Shown here in pieces: positions 10,829 through 21,081 of a stretch of 64,000 nt of DNA. The notes under the pieces were generated by a model. That model saw only the letters and a program-made list of their open reading frames with translations, was not told the origin of the DNA and made no database searches. A program made the translations under genes and the position numbers. Each line of letters starts with the position of its first letter. Within the stretch, counting starts at the first letter, position 1. Source of the DNA: Arachis hypogaea (lineage: Eukaryota; Streptophyta; Magnoliopsida; Fabales; Fabaceae). The stretch is from positions 105,106,276 to 105,170,275 of the forward strand of contig NC_092048.1 of the NCBI RefSeq assembly GCF_003086295.3, written 5' to 3'.

Positions 10829-11377
10829 AGCACCAGGCTACAAGATGCACTCTGGGCATACAGAACAGCATACAAGACACCCATTGGGATGAGTTCTTTC
10901 CATTTGGTTTATGGAAAAGCTTGGCATCACCCAGTTGAAGTAGAACACAAAGCCTTTTGGGCAGTTAAGGAGTGCAACATGGGAATTGAGAAAGTCGGAG
11001 CTGAAAGGAAGTTGCAACTGCAAGAACTGGAGAGCCTTCACCTAGAAGCTTATGAAAACTCCAGAATATACAAGGAAAAGATGAAGGCTGAACATGATCA
11101 AAACATCAAGAAGAAAGAGTTCCAACCTGGGGATTTAGTCCTCCTTTACAAATCTCGACTAAGGCTCATGTCAGGCAAGCTGAGATCAAGATGGGAAGGT
11201 CCATACAGAGTAGAGAAGGCCGAACCGTATGGAGTTTATCACCTAAGCCATCCTTCAAGCTCTGAACTTATTAAGGTTAATGGACAACGCCTGAAGTTAT
11301 ACCATGGCAAGAAAGTACAGAGAAACCAGGAGCTTGAGATCTTCCTCTTGGAAGATCCCCACATAGCAGAAGATTGA
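10829..11377 (+). pseudogene. Athila integrase C-terminal region
   Basis: In the same frame as the upstream pol segment, after the TAG at 10826-10828. It contains [19 protein letters not shown], then [20 protein letters not shown] and a [16 protein letters not shown] segment of the integrase C-terminal (chromatin-binding, SH3-like) domain. It ends with TGA at 11375-11377. The conserved post-integrase motif of this lineage follows at 11410-11440 (agcaaagtgctaggtgggag, then acaacccac). Confidence 0.82.
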
Positions 11378-12152
11378 GCTAGTGGAGCGTCTAACTTACG
11401 GACGTTAAAGCAAAGTGCTAGGTGGGAGACAACCCACCATGGTATGATCGTTCTTTTCTTTATTTTTAGTTTTTCCTATTCAATAACTCTTCTCTTTATT
11501 AGTACTTTCGTGCATCTGCATTTACATGTTTTATTTCTTTCAAAAAAAAATTTCGCTACGCGACGTGATCGCATCAGCGACGCGTCCGCGTCACAGGGAG
11601 AGTAAAGCAAAAATAAAAATGAACAGAAAGTCACGTTGGAGTGTGGTTGGAGGCGTGCCAATGGCACGAATCAACTCACGCGACCACGTCGTTGACGCGT
11701 TCGCGTCGCATGGGAATCATGGCCTCCCACGCGACCGCGTGCCCCACGCGGCCGTGTGCCCTGAGTTTTCGACGTAAAAGGGTGCACAATGAAATATTGT
11801 GCGAGAGTGATGCTGGATTGGTGTTGGAAGCACAATCCTTATCACGCGATGCGCCGCACAGCTCAACCTAAATTGCCAAATTATCTTATCTTTCTCTCCT
11901 CCAAATCCTAGTTTTTCTTTTCCCTCCTTATTTCTTCCTTCCCCCTTCCCCCTTCTATCTCACCTTTCACTCTCTATCTTTCTCACCTCCATTACCAAGG
12001 TTCTATTTTCTTCTTCCTTCTTTCTTTTTCTATCATTCTTATTATTTTATATGTATTTTCTTTTCTTTTCTTTCTCTTTTCATTCTTCATATTTTTCTTT
12101 CTTTTTCTTTTCCTTTTTACATGGTGTTAGAAATTTTTTGAGTCATTATCCC
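11378..12152 (+). other. Athila 3' internal region: CG-rich word array and pyrimidine tract, non-coding
   Basis: No supportable gene. Bases 11555-11760 hold a second array of CG-rich words (acgcgacgtgatcgc, gacgcgtccgcgtc, cacgcgaccgcgtg, cacgcggccgtgtg) like the one in the LTRs. Bases 11880-12120 are a strong pyrimidine tract of ctttctttttc type. The segment ends at atccc, the left target duplication of the nested solo LTR. Confidence 0.65.
12148..12152. repeat. Left target-site duplication of the solo LTR (atccc)
   Basis: atccc at 12148-12152 is repeated exactly at 13689-13693, directly flanking the TG...CA boundaries of the LTR. Confidence 0.88.
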
Positions 12153-13688
12153 TGATGAGCGGATATTTTATACGCTTTTTGGGGTTAATTTCATATAGTT
12201 TTTAGTATGTTTTAGTTAGTTTTTAGTTTATTTTCATTATTTTCTAGGCAAAATTCATATTTCTGGACTTTACTATGAGTTTGTGTGTTTTTCTGTAATT
12301 TCAGGTATTTTCTGGCTGAAATTAAGGGAGCTGAGCAAAAATCTGATTCAGGCTGAAAAAGGACTGCTGATGCTGTTGGATTCTGACCTCTCTGCACTCG
12401 GAATAGAATTTCTGGAGCTACAGAAGTCCAAATGGCGCGCTTCTAATTGCGTTGGAAAGTAGACATCCAGGGCTTTCCAGCAATATATAATAGTCTATAC
12501 TTTGCTCAAGGATAGACGACATAAACTGGCGTTCAACGCCAGTTCCATGTTGCAGTCTGGCGTCTAGCGCCAGAAACAAGTTACAAGTTGGAGTTCAACG
12601 CCAGAAACAGGTTACAACCTGGCGTTGAACGGCCCAAACAGCCCATGCACGTGAGAAGCTTAAGTCTCAGCCCCAGCACACACCAAGTGGGCCCCAGAAG
12701 TGGATTTCTGCACCATCTATCATAGTTTACTCATTTTCTGTAAACCTAGGTTACTAGTTTAGTATTTAAACAACTTTTAGAGATTTATTTTACATCTCAT
12801 GACATTTTAGATCTGAACCTTGTACCTTTTGATGGCATGAGTCTCTAAACTCCATTGTTGGGGGTGAGGAGCTCTGCTGTGTCCTGATGAATTAATGCAA
12901 GTATTTCTGTTTTCTATTCAAACATGTGTGTTCCTATCTAAGATATCCATTCGCACTTCAACATGAATGTGATGAGCATGACAATCATCATCATTCCCCC
13001 ACGAACGCGTGCCTGACAATCACTTCCGTTCACCGTAGAATGAATGAATATCTCTTGGATCTCTTAATCAGAATCTTCGTGGTATAAGCTAGATTGATGG
13101 CAGCATTCAAGAGAATCCGGAAAGTCTAAACCTTGTCTGTGGTATTCCGAGTAGGATTCAGGGATTGAATGACTGTGACGTGCTTCAAACTCGCGAGTGT
13201 TGGGCGTAGTGACAGACGCAAAAGGATAGTAAATCCTATTCCGGTACGATTGAGAACCTGCAAATGATTAGACGTGCGGTGACAGCGCACCTGGACCCTT
13301 TTCATTGGAAGGATGGATGGTAGCCATTGACAACGGAAATCCACCAACACATAGCTTGCCATAGGAGGACATGCGTGCGTGAATCAGAAACAGAGGAAAG
13401 CAGAATTTCAGAAGACAAAGCATCTCCAAAACTCCAACATATTCTCCATCATTGCATACAAGTATAATTTGTGTTCTGCCCTTTTATTCCTTGCAATCAA
13501 ATTTGATAAGTGAATCATTTTATTGTTTTCCTGACTAAGAGTTACAAGATAACCATAGATTGCTTCAAGCCAACCATCTCCGTGGGATCGACCCTTACTC
13601 ACGTAAGGTATTACTTGGACGACCCAGTGCACTTGCTGGTTAGTTGTGCGAATTTGTGAAGAACTGTGATTTCCAATTTCGTGCACCA
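12153..13688 (+). mobile_element. Solo LTR (1536 bp) nested in the Athila 3' region
   Basis: It starts TGATGAGCGGATATTTTATA and ends TTTCGTGCACCA, and is flanked by perfect 5-bp duplications (atccc). No primer site, coding region or second LTR is present, so the internal part was lost by LTR-LTR recombination. Bases 12520-12640 carry ggcgttcaacgcca-type words. The 3' part (ggatcgacccttactcacgt ... gtgcacttgctggttagttg) resembles the LTR at 1-1233. It is in plus orientation as judged by that match. Confidence 0.9.
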
Positions 13689-13693
13689 ATCCC
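13689..13693. repeat. Right target-site duplication of the solo LTR (atccc)
   Basis: Exact copy of 12148-12152, directly after the LTR-terminal CA. Confidence 0.88.
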
Positions 13694-14177
13694 TCATTAT
13701 ATGCTTGTGGATTGTTGCGAATTATTTGACAATTATTTTTATTCTAATTAAGGGATTGCTTGCATGTTCACCTTCATATTTTCTATACCTTATTCATCAT
13801 GCATGCTATGTGTTTGTGAAAAAGCTCAAATGGCATTGTGCACTTCTCTATGTTGTTATACTATTCAATGCTCGCTTTTTACAACTTCCCTTTACCATTG
13901 TATTAATTGAATTTAATTGTCAATACAAACGTGATGGTTTGTTACAAAGTATTGCTTGGTCTATGCTACTCATGCCCTTTGTCGGCATGCCAATAAACAC
14001 CTTGCAGTCACTGGTCTTTCTATGCACTAGCTATTTTCCATTGTTGGCTTTTCACATGTACTCGAGAGCATGTGTTAATGTCATCTACATCCTAATGTGC
14101 ATCCATCACCACTCTTCCGTTCTCTTCCTTGCGATATATCTATTTGAATTTAATTTACTTTCTCCTCTCTTTTCAGG
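13694..14177 (+). other. Athila 3' internal region between the solo LTR and the extra ORF
   Basis: T-rich non-coding sequence that resumes the Athila spacer after the nested insertion. A long open frame crosses it, but the predicted protein is a low-complexity hydrophobic string with no motif I recognise, so I do not call a gene. Confidence 0.5.
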
Positions 14178-15419
14178 ATGGCCACCAAGAAAGGAAAGGA
14201 GAAAGCGACTCCTAAACCCCCAGCAAGAAGAGGCACTAAAAGAGCATTAGTGGCAGAGCCCTCTTCAACCGCAGTCAAGCCCTCAACAAAAAGAGTTAAG
14301 AGGATAATAAAGGTTGATGAAAAGGAGAAAGCTTTTCCAGCAAAGGACAATGCGCGATTTCCCAATCGCTACTATGAACAGATGTTCCCTATCCTGGCAG
14401 AAAAAAACTATAACAACGAATACCTTCTTATCCTCCCGCCCAACATTGCTACCTTTGTTGAGCCACAAATTGAACGAAGACAATGGGGTTTCTTACGGAG
14501 ACAGCCAAGGTAGGTCAATCTTTCTTGGGTAGTTGAGTTCTACTCTAACTTCTACATGCCATCCCTGCTGTCTGTTTATGTCCGGCAGAAGCAAGTCCCC
14601 ATCACAGAAGAGGCCATTCAGCAAGCTCTGAGTCTTCCCCCTATTCCAGAAGGAATGAACGCCTTCCAAGAAGCCACACTTAAGCGCCAGAGGTACCAAT
14701 TTAACTGGGACTCCGTTCTCGGAGTTATCGCATTACCTGGCAGTCGTTGGATCTACGGATACCACCATACCCGCCCTAAGAGAATCTTGGCTTCAGCACT
14801 TACCTTGGAGGCTCACGTATGGGCACAAATCATGTCCCATTACGTCTTTCCGAGCACTCATGAGTCCTCCTTCACTGCAGACATGGCCGTTCTAATATGG
14901 TGCATCCTTACAGACCAACCTCTGAATCTCTCAAGACATATTCGGAACACTATGGGACACCTACAAATTGCGGGCAACTTACCTTTCCCCGCCTTGGTCT
15001 CAGATCTTGTCTCAGCAGTCGGAGTCTCCTACAGAGCTGGGGACACCAAAGCCGTGCTTCTACGGGATAATCAGTATGTCCCTAACAGGAAATACCTCAG
15101 ACTTCCAGCAGCCACTACAAGTCTTCATATTGCTCCAGTTGAAGATAATCCTTCTTCAACACCACAAGCACCTACAACTGATGAATTGCTCCAGCAGATA
15201 ATCGAAAGGTTGGATCGGCAAGAACACAAAGCTAAGTTGAGAGAGCGCCGATTCAAACACCTCAAGGAGCTACTCAAGGGACACATCAGGGACTCGGATA
15301 CCCCGGACTCCACTTCTTTTACCAGCACAGGGAGCCATCATGGTCCCGACTGTAGAGATACTTCCACCAGCCCATCCCTGTTCCTGACAGACGGCACCGA
15401 GGACGGTGCAAAGCCTTAA
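14178..15419 (+). pseudogene. Extra ORF in the env position of Athila ('putative plant transposon protein' type)
   Basis: ATG at 14178. The first part is basic (KKGKEKATPKPPARRGTKRA, then KRVKRIIKVDEKEK, NLS-like). One frame runs to 15419 but is broken by TAG at 14511-14513. After the stop come a segment with VVEFYSNFYMPSLLSVYVRQ, VPITEEAIQQALSLPPIPEG and WIYGYHHTRPKRILASAL, and a later coiled-coil-like stretch (QQIIERLDRQEHKAKLRERR). This fits the domain family annotated as putative plant transposon protein, common in legume Athila/Tat elements. Its function is unknown. I see no convincing signal peptide or membrane anchor, so a true envelope role is not supported. Confidence 0.7.
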
Positions 15420-15431
15420 GTGTGGGGAGGT
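15418..15431 (+). other. Upstream copy of the polypurine-tract motif
   Basis: aagtgtggggaggt overlaps the TAA of the extra ORF and is identical to the 14 bases that precede the 3' LTR at 16871-16884. Only the latter abuts an LTR. This copy could be an internal second plus-strand primer or a remnant of a duplicated 3' end. Confidence 0.6.
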
Positions 15432-16870
15432 CGGTCAGTACCTGACTTCCGGAGGTAATTTCTTTTTCCTAGCACCAATAATTAGGATACTTTAGTTAGA
15501 TTTTCTTTCTTTTATAGAATAGAATAAATTGCATAGGTTAGGATAATTTCATGCATGTTCTACTTGATTGAAAAGACAATAAGTTTCTTTTAAGACTCTA
15601 TCTTTGGAACAAAAATTTTACTAATTTTTCAAAATTTTTATGATAAATTTGCTTGAGTTGTATTTAGAACATGATATTTGAGCTAAAGAACACACAACCT
15701 GTGAGGATTTGAGCCTTTATGTATGGTTACATTATTTAACCATAATTATTTCATTCTTGTGTGTTTACTTCTTTATGATTGTGATCTATATTTTGTTTTA
15801 TCTTATATGTCCAATATTTATTATATTTGCATGCCTGCACATGATTGAGGCCATTATTTGTTTAAACTCACTTATCTAAATTAAGCCTACCTTTTTCAAT
15901 TACCTTTGTTAACCACTTTGAGCCTTTAAATCCCATTTGTTCTATATTTTACCACATTACTAACCTTAAGCTAAAAAAACAATTGTATATCCCAAATTGA
16001 ATCTTTGGTTAACTTAAGATAGAATTGTGTGTGCTAGTTAAATATGGGAAATTGTGGGAACAAAAATTGTTAAGGGAATGTGTCATGAGAATTTAATGGA
16101 AATTTGGATACCTACTCATGTGAAACTATAAGAATTAAAAATCTATGTACATTGATAAGCTATATTTATTTTAATGTCAAAAAAAATAATTATTTATATA
16201 AATAAATAAAGGGGACAAAAATTACCCCAATGTTAAATTCAGAACTCAAAGATCAATGCACATATGATAGAACCAAATATAAAGTTGATACATGAGTATG
16301 AATAGAAAAAGGGAATTCTGGGTAGCTAGGTAAGAACTTTAAGATTACATTAAAAATATATAGGTTGGGTTGAAGCTTGGGTTAATTAAAGATTCAATTT
16401 ATTAGCTCACTTAACCATATGTATACCCCTACCTGTACCTTAGCCCCATTACAACCTTGAAAAGACCTCATGATGTTTGCATTGGTATATTAACTGTTGT
16501 TGATTGGTTAGGAGAAAAATAAAAGTTAGAAAGCATGATTAGAGAAGGATAGAGTGATTACCCTATACACTAGAGATTAGAGCGTACATACATTATCAGT
16601 GAGGGTTCAATGCTTGAATTTTCATGTTCCCTGCTTTCATGAGCTATTTTCTTGCACCTTTATCTGTTTTATTGTATAATGATAGAATTAGTGGAATTTG
16701 ATTTGTAATTGTTTTGAAGAGCTTATTTACTTTTGATCAAGTGGGCAAGAATCATATAGTTGCATTTATATATATATATATATAGGCTTGCATTGCATTT
16801 CATGAGTTTCTACATGTTCATACTTATTTCCTTATCTCCTTCAATTAAGCATGAGGACATGCTAATGTTT
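15432..16870 (+). other. Athila 3' untranslated region, AT-rich, no gene seen
   Basis: About 1.4 kb between the extra ORF and the polypurine tract. It contains a short (TA)n run near 16770-16785 and no frame with recognisable similarity. Confidence 0.6.
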
Positions 16871-16884
16871 AAGTGTGGGGAGGT
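16871..16884 (+). other. Polypurine tract of the Athila element
   Basis: aagtgtggggaggt is purine-rich and lies immediately before the TG of the 3' LTR, where plus-strand DNA synthesis would start. Confidence 0.8.
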
Positions 16885-18307
16885 TGATAAACCACTATTT
16901 TATGGTTTATATTATGTTTAATTGTGTGGTTTTATCATGATCCTTACCTACTTATTCATTAAATTAGCATGAAATTATAATCCCTTCCTGAATTTATAAC
17001 ATGTTTGAAAACTGCTTCCTAGAGACTTTAATTATGTATTTTTAATTCTCCTTTATTCCATTCGATGCCGTGATCTGTGTGTTGAGTGTTTCAGACTTTA
17101 TAGGGCATGAATGAGTTGGAGATTGGAAAGGAAGCTAGCAAAAATGGAAGGAACACAAGACTTTGAGGAGATAACCAGCGAGAAGTGACGCGGTCGCATG
17201 GCTCACGCGACCGCACGAAGGAGAGCAATTCGCAGTGACGCGGCCGCATGGCTCACGCGGCCGCGCGGATTGGAAAGGCTCAGGCGACGCGGTAGCGTGG
17301 ACGACGCGATTGCGTGACATGTGCGATCTGCATAATCTGTAGACTTCACTGGGGGCGATTTTGGACCTTATTTCGACCCAGTTTTCGACCCAGAACAGCA
17401 GACTAGAGCTAGAGAATATGCAGAAACAAAGCAGAACATTCATTCTACACAGTTTACAGTTTTAGATCTAGTTTTTCCTCCTCTAGGTTTTAAAATTTTA
17501 ATTTTGGGAATTGATCTTAGCATTGGAACATTGAGAAGAATTATTTTTCCTCATCAAGACCTCGTCATTCTAGTTCGTTCTCTTAACTTGGTTTTATTCT
17601 TCCATGTTCTTTGCTTTGTTTAATTTTGTCATTTGAATACTTTCATGATTATTTGATACAAGGATTATTTCTTCCATTTTAATTTATTTTTCCATTCCAA
17701 TAATCATGTCTTCTTTTAATTCCCTTTCATGTGTTATGGATTTATTATTTACAATGAGTGAGTAGTTCCCTCACTTGATGGGGAGTTGATTAAAAGGAAC
17801 TCTTGAGTTGGAAGGATTGAAAGAAAAATTGTAATTGGGTTAACTATTGGATTGTTATCTAATCACTAACACCAATCCCTTTGAACTAAGTTGGTTGCAA
17901 CTCGTGAACAGATCTAGCATTCCAACTTGTTTGATTTTCCTTTACCTAGTAAAGGATAACTAAACGGAACAACCATTAATTATAAATTAATCTTGAAATC
18001 ATCCCATCAAGAATAGAGATTCTAACTAATCAACTCCCAATCAAGGCTTTTATTCATATTATTTGAATTTCTCAATTTAATTTCTCACCTACTTAACTCA
18101 ACTTCCTGGAACATCTGATTAATAAAATAGCACACTTTTCTGCAACTCGTTGGGAGACGACATGGGACTTAAACTCCCAGTAATTTTTAAATTAAACTCT
18201 CTGTGACATATTTCTAAATTGATAGGCAGATTCTCAGTGAGTTAAGAACTATACTTGCAATGTACTATTTTAATAATTTTTAATTCACCAACTTCTGCCC
18301 CTCATCA
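16885..18307 (+). repeat. 3' LTR of the Athila element (1423 bp)
   Basis: Begins TGATAAACC and ends CTCATCA, as in the 5' LTR. It differs by scattered substitutions and one main deletion of about 49 bp near 17305, located between two gacgacgcga/gatgacgcga-type direct repeats that are both present in the 5' LTR. Confidence 0.93.
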
Positions 18308-18312
18308 ACAAC
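18308..18312. repeat. Right target-site duplication of the Athila element (acaac)
   Basis: Follows the terminal CA of the 3' LTR and matches the left copy (acaat) at four of five bases. It is also coding sequence of the interrupted CACTA transposase. Confidence 0.75.
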
Positions 18313-21081
18313 ATAAGCAGAAAATGATTTTGCAACTTTATTTGGACCCTTAGACAACTGTCGTATCCAACCAGGAACATCATCCTTCACGGCACATCCT
18401 GTAAACCATTCTATAAAGTCTTCATTCTGATCTTTAACAACGTTTCACTTTCGCTTCCGCTTGTCTTACTTTTGTTGCTCACCATGTTCTCTACAAGGGA
18501 TGTATATTATTATGTAATGCTACCAAAATTAGTCTAAGGAATAGAACAAATGAGAAGTGTGAATTTACCTTATGTAAGGCTCCACGTTAATGCAATTATT
18601 CAATACATATGCATTAGCTTGACGGAGTGACTTCTCGTCCAAAATGATTAGTTGCCCTTTTTTTCCACCCAACAGACTTCCCTTGTTTTTGAACAAATTT
18701 GAATCAGGATCTTTGGTTGAAGTTCCTTTATCATTATTTCGAGATATTCTGTTGAATCTTGTTTTTACTCCCTCATGCAAATATCTTGAACAAAAAGTTA
18801 AACACTCTTCATCCAGATAACCCTCTGCAATTGATCCTTCTGGACGAATTCTATTATGAACATACCCTTTTAGTGTGCACATGTATCTCTCAATCGGATA
18901 CATCCATAGAAATTGGACGGGACTACCTAACCTGACTTCATTAGCTAAATGAATAGGCAAATGAACCATTATATTAACAAAGATATGGAAAAAATCCTCT
19001 CCAACTAGCATAAAGTCTCTACAATTTCTGACTTCAAACCATTAATCTCTTCTAAAGAGATTTTCTTTTGACATAATCGACGAAAAAACAAGCAAACTAG
19101 AGGAACAGCAACATGATCTGGAAGAAAGCTTTTGATTGGTATTTGCAATAGGTAATGCAACATGAAGTGAGCATCGTGAGTCTTGTAACTGTAAAGCTTT
19201 CTCTCTTCTTATTGTACACAACGAGAAATGTTTGAAGCACTTCCATCAGGCAATTTTGCGTTCTTCAAAACACCACAAAAAAATAAAATTTTCCCCTTTG
19301 GTCATGGAATAGCATGCTCTAGCAAGTTTAGTTCTTTTTCCATCCTTCGTATTTATTGGGTGAAGATTCTTTCGAATGCCAATCTCTTTAAGATCATAAC
19401 GAGCCTTTGCATGATCCTTTGTCTTCCCAGGAATATCCAATAAGATACCAGCTATACTATCAACTATGTTTTTTTCGATATGCATTACATCAAGGTTGTG
19501 CCTGATCATACAATGATGCCAATATGGTAACTCAAAAAATATTGATCTTTTTTTTCATTGGCCTTTACTTTTGCTTTGCGTCTTCCCAAAAGCATTATCT
19601 ACTGACTTTAGCATATCTAGAACCTCTTCACCTGTTAACATTCATAGTGGATCCCTGAATTCTATTTTTCCATTAAAAGATCTCTTGTTAGACCTCCATG
19701 CATGATCAACTGGCAAAAATCTTCTATAGTCCATGTAAACTGTCTTTTGGCTATGTTTCAAATAACAAAAAGAAGTATCATGGTTACAACAAGGGCAAGC
19801 CAACTTCCCTTTGGTACTCCAACCGGATAACATTGCATATGCTGGAAAATCATTGATTGTTCAAAGAAGTGCGGCATGCATTTGAAAAGTTTCATTTTTA
19901 AAAGAATCATATGTATCTATCCCTGACACCCATAGCTCCTTCAGCTCTTCGATCAATGGTTGCAAAAAAACATCAATATTATTTCCTGGTAAACAAGGTC
20001 CAGGTATGAGTGAAGAGATCATGCAATATTCTGACTTCATGGATATCCAAGGAGGAAAGTTGTACACCATTAAGACAACTGGCCATGTGCTATGTGACAC
20101 GTTCATAGTTCGAAAAGGATTAAAACCGTCACTTGCCAAACCAAGCCTCAAGTTGCAAAGTTCTTTTGAAAGGTTTGGGTACCGACTGTCCAAGTTCTTC
20201 CATGCTTCGCCATCAGCAGCGTGCCTTATGCAACCGTCTTTCAAACGCTGCTCATCATGCCACCTCAATGTCTCTGCTGTGTTTGGGCACATAAAAATCC
20301 TTTTAAGCCTTGGTATTAAAGGAAAGTATCTAAAGGTTTTTGTAGCAACCTTATGAACTTTATTCGGAAGCACAAAGTTATCTTCGTTGCTGTCCATAGA
20401 AGGTGTCTGATTATATCGAGACTCACCACAGATATGATAAACTGAGTCATTTATGTACTCATTCCGATACAGCATGCAGTCATTAGGACATGCATCAATC
20501 TTTTCATAGTCAAGACCCAAGTCTTTAACCATATTCTTAGCTTTATTAAAAAAAGTAGGAATGTTCAAATCAGGTATAACTTCTTTCAATAACTCCAATA
20601 AGGAGGTAAAAGATGTGTTACTCCAGCCATGTAGACACTTTAAGTGGAAGAGACGAATGATAAACGATAATCCTGAAAATCCAGTAGTACAATTCGGATA
20701 TAATTCTTGACCTGCTTCATCGACCAACTTATAAAATCTCTTCGCATCTTCATTCATTCCGTTGTTCCCCTCTTTAAGATTTGTCATATCTTCAAATGCA
20801 TGACACAGCAACCTGTCAATATCATCAAGGCCGCCTCGATCATCCATGTCACGTCCTACAATGGTTGGGATTTTTGGTTCTCTATAATTGATCCATCTTT
20901 TATAACCTTTGACAAACCCGTAGCAAATGAGATGCTCATATATGTCATCTCGTTCACGCCAGTAAGTGTTTCCACACTTTGCACACAGACACTGGATTTC
21001 TTTTCCAACCGGTTGTCCAATTAAAAAAGAAAACTCTAAAAAGTTATTAACACCGTTTATATCAAATCTTGGTGAATCCAT
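18308..21081 (-). pseudogene. CACTA transposase tnpD (TNP2-like), N-terminal and central part
   Basis: TNP2-type transposases cut and join CACTA ends. The minus-strand frame 21081 to 19861 encodes a zinc-binding transposase-associated domain (CLCAKCGNTYW ... YEHLICYGFVKGYKRW). The Tnp2 domain follows (CPNDCMLYRNEY, LRWHDEQR, DGEAWKNLDSRYP, LRLGLASDGFNPF, WPVVLMVYNFPPW). Similarity continues in the same frame through LSGWSTKGKLACPCC at 19833-19780 and NLDVMHIEKNIVDSI. The DUF4218 region at 19011-18565 contains VHLPIHLANEVRLG, FLWMYPIERYMCTLKGYV and RPEGSIAEGYL. In-frame TGA codons occur at 19861-19863, 19642-19644 and 19246-19248, with a frameshift near 19010. The gene is inactive even apart from the retrotransposon insertion at its 3' side. 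Confidence 0.85.

Larger units (their letters stand above)
4296..18307 (+). mobile_element. Athila-type Ty3/Gypsy retrotransposon, 14.0 kb, two LTRs, defective
   Basis: It has a 5' LTR (4296-5767), tRNA-Asp-type primer site (5773-5790), gag, protease, RT-RNaseH, integrase, a long 3' internal region with an extra ORF, a polypurine tract (16871-16884) and a 3' LTR (16885-18307). LTRs begin TGATAAACC and end CTCATCA. The RT motif FMDDFSVYG, the DLGA-type protease site, the primer site and the extra ORF downstream of integrase place it in the Athila lineage. The LTRs are very similar by eye, apart from a 49-bp length difference, so insertion looks fairly recent. Even so, gag-pol carries four stop codons and a frameshift. 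A solo LTR is nested at 12153-13688. Confidence 0.92.

Noticed and set aside
13666..14250. Long open frame (194 codons) downstream of the solo LTR
   Set aside because: It crosses the solo LTR boundary and the Athila spacer, its protein is a low-complexity hydrophobic string, and it overlaps the better-supported extra ORF in another frame.
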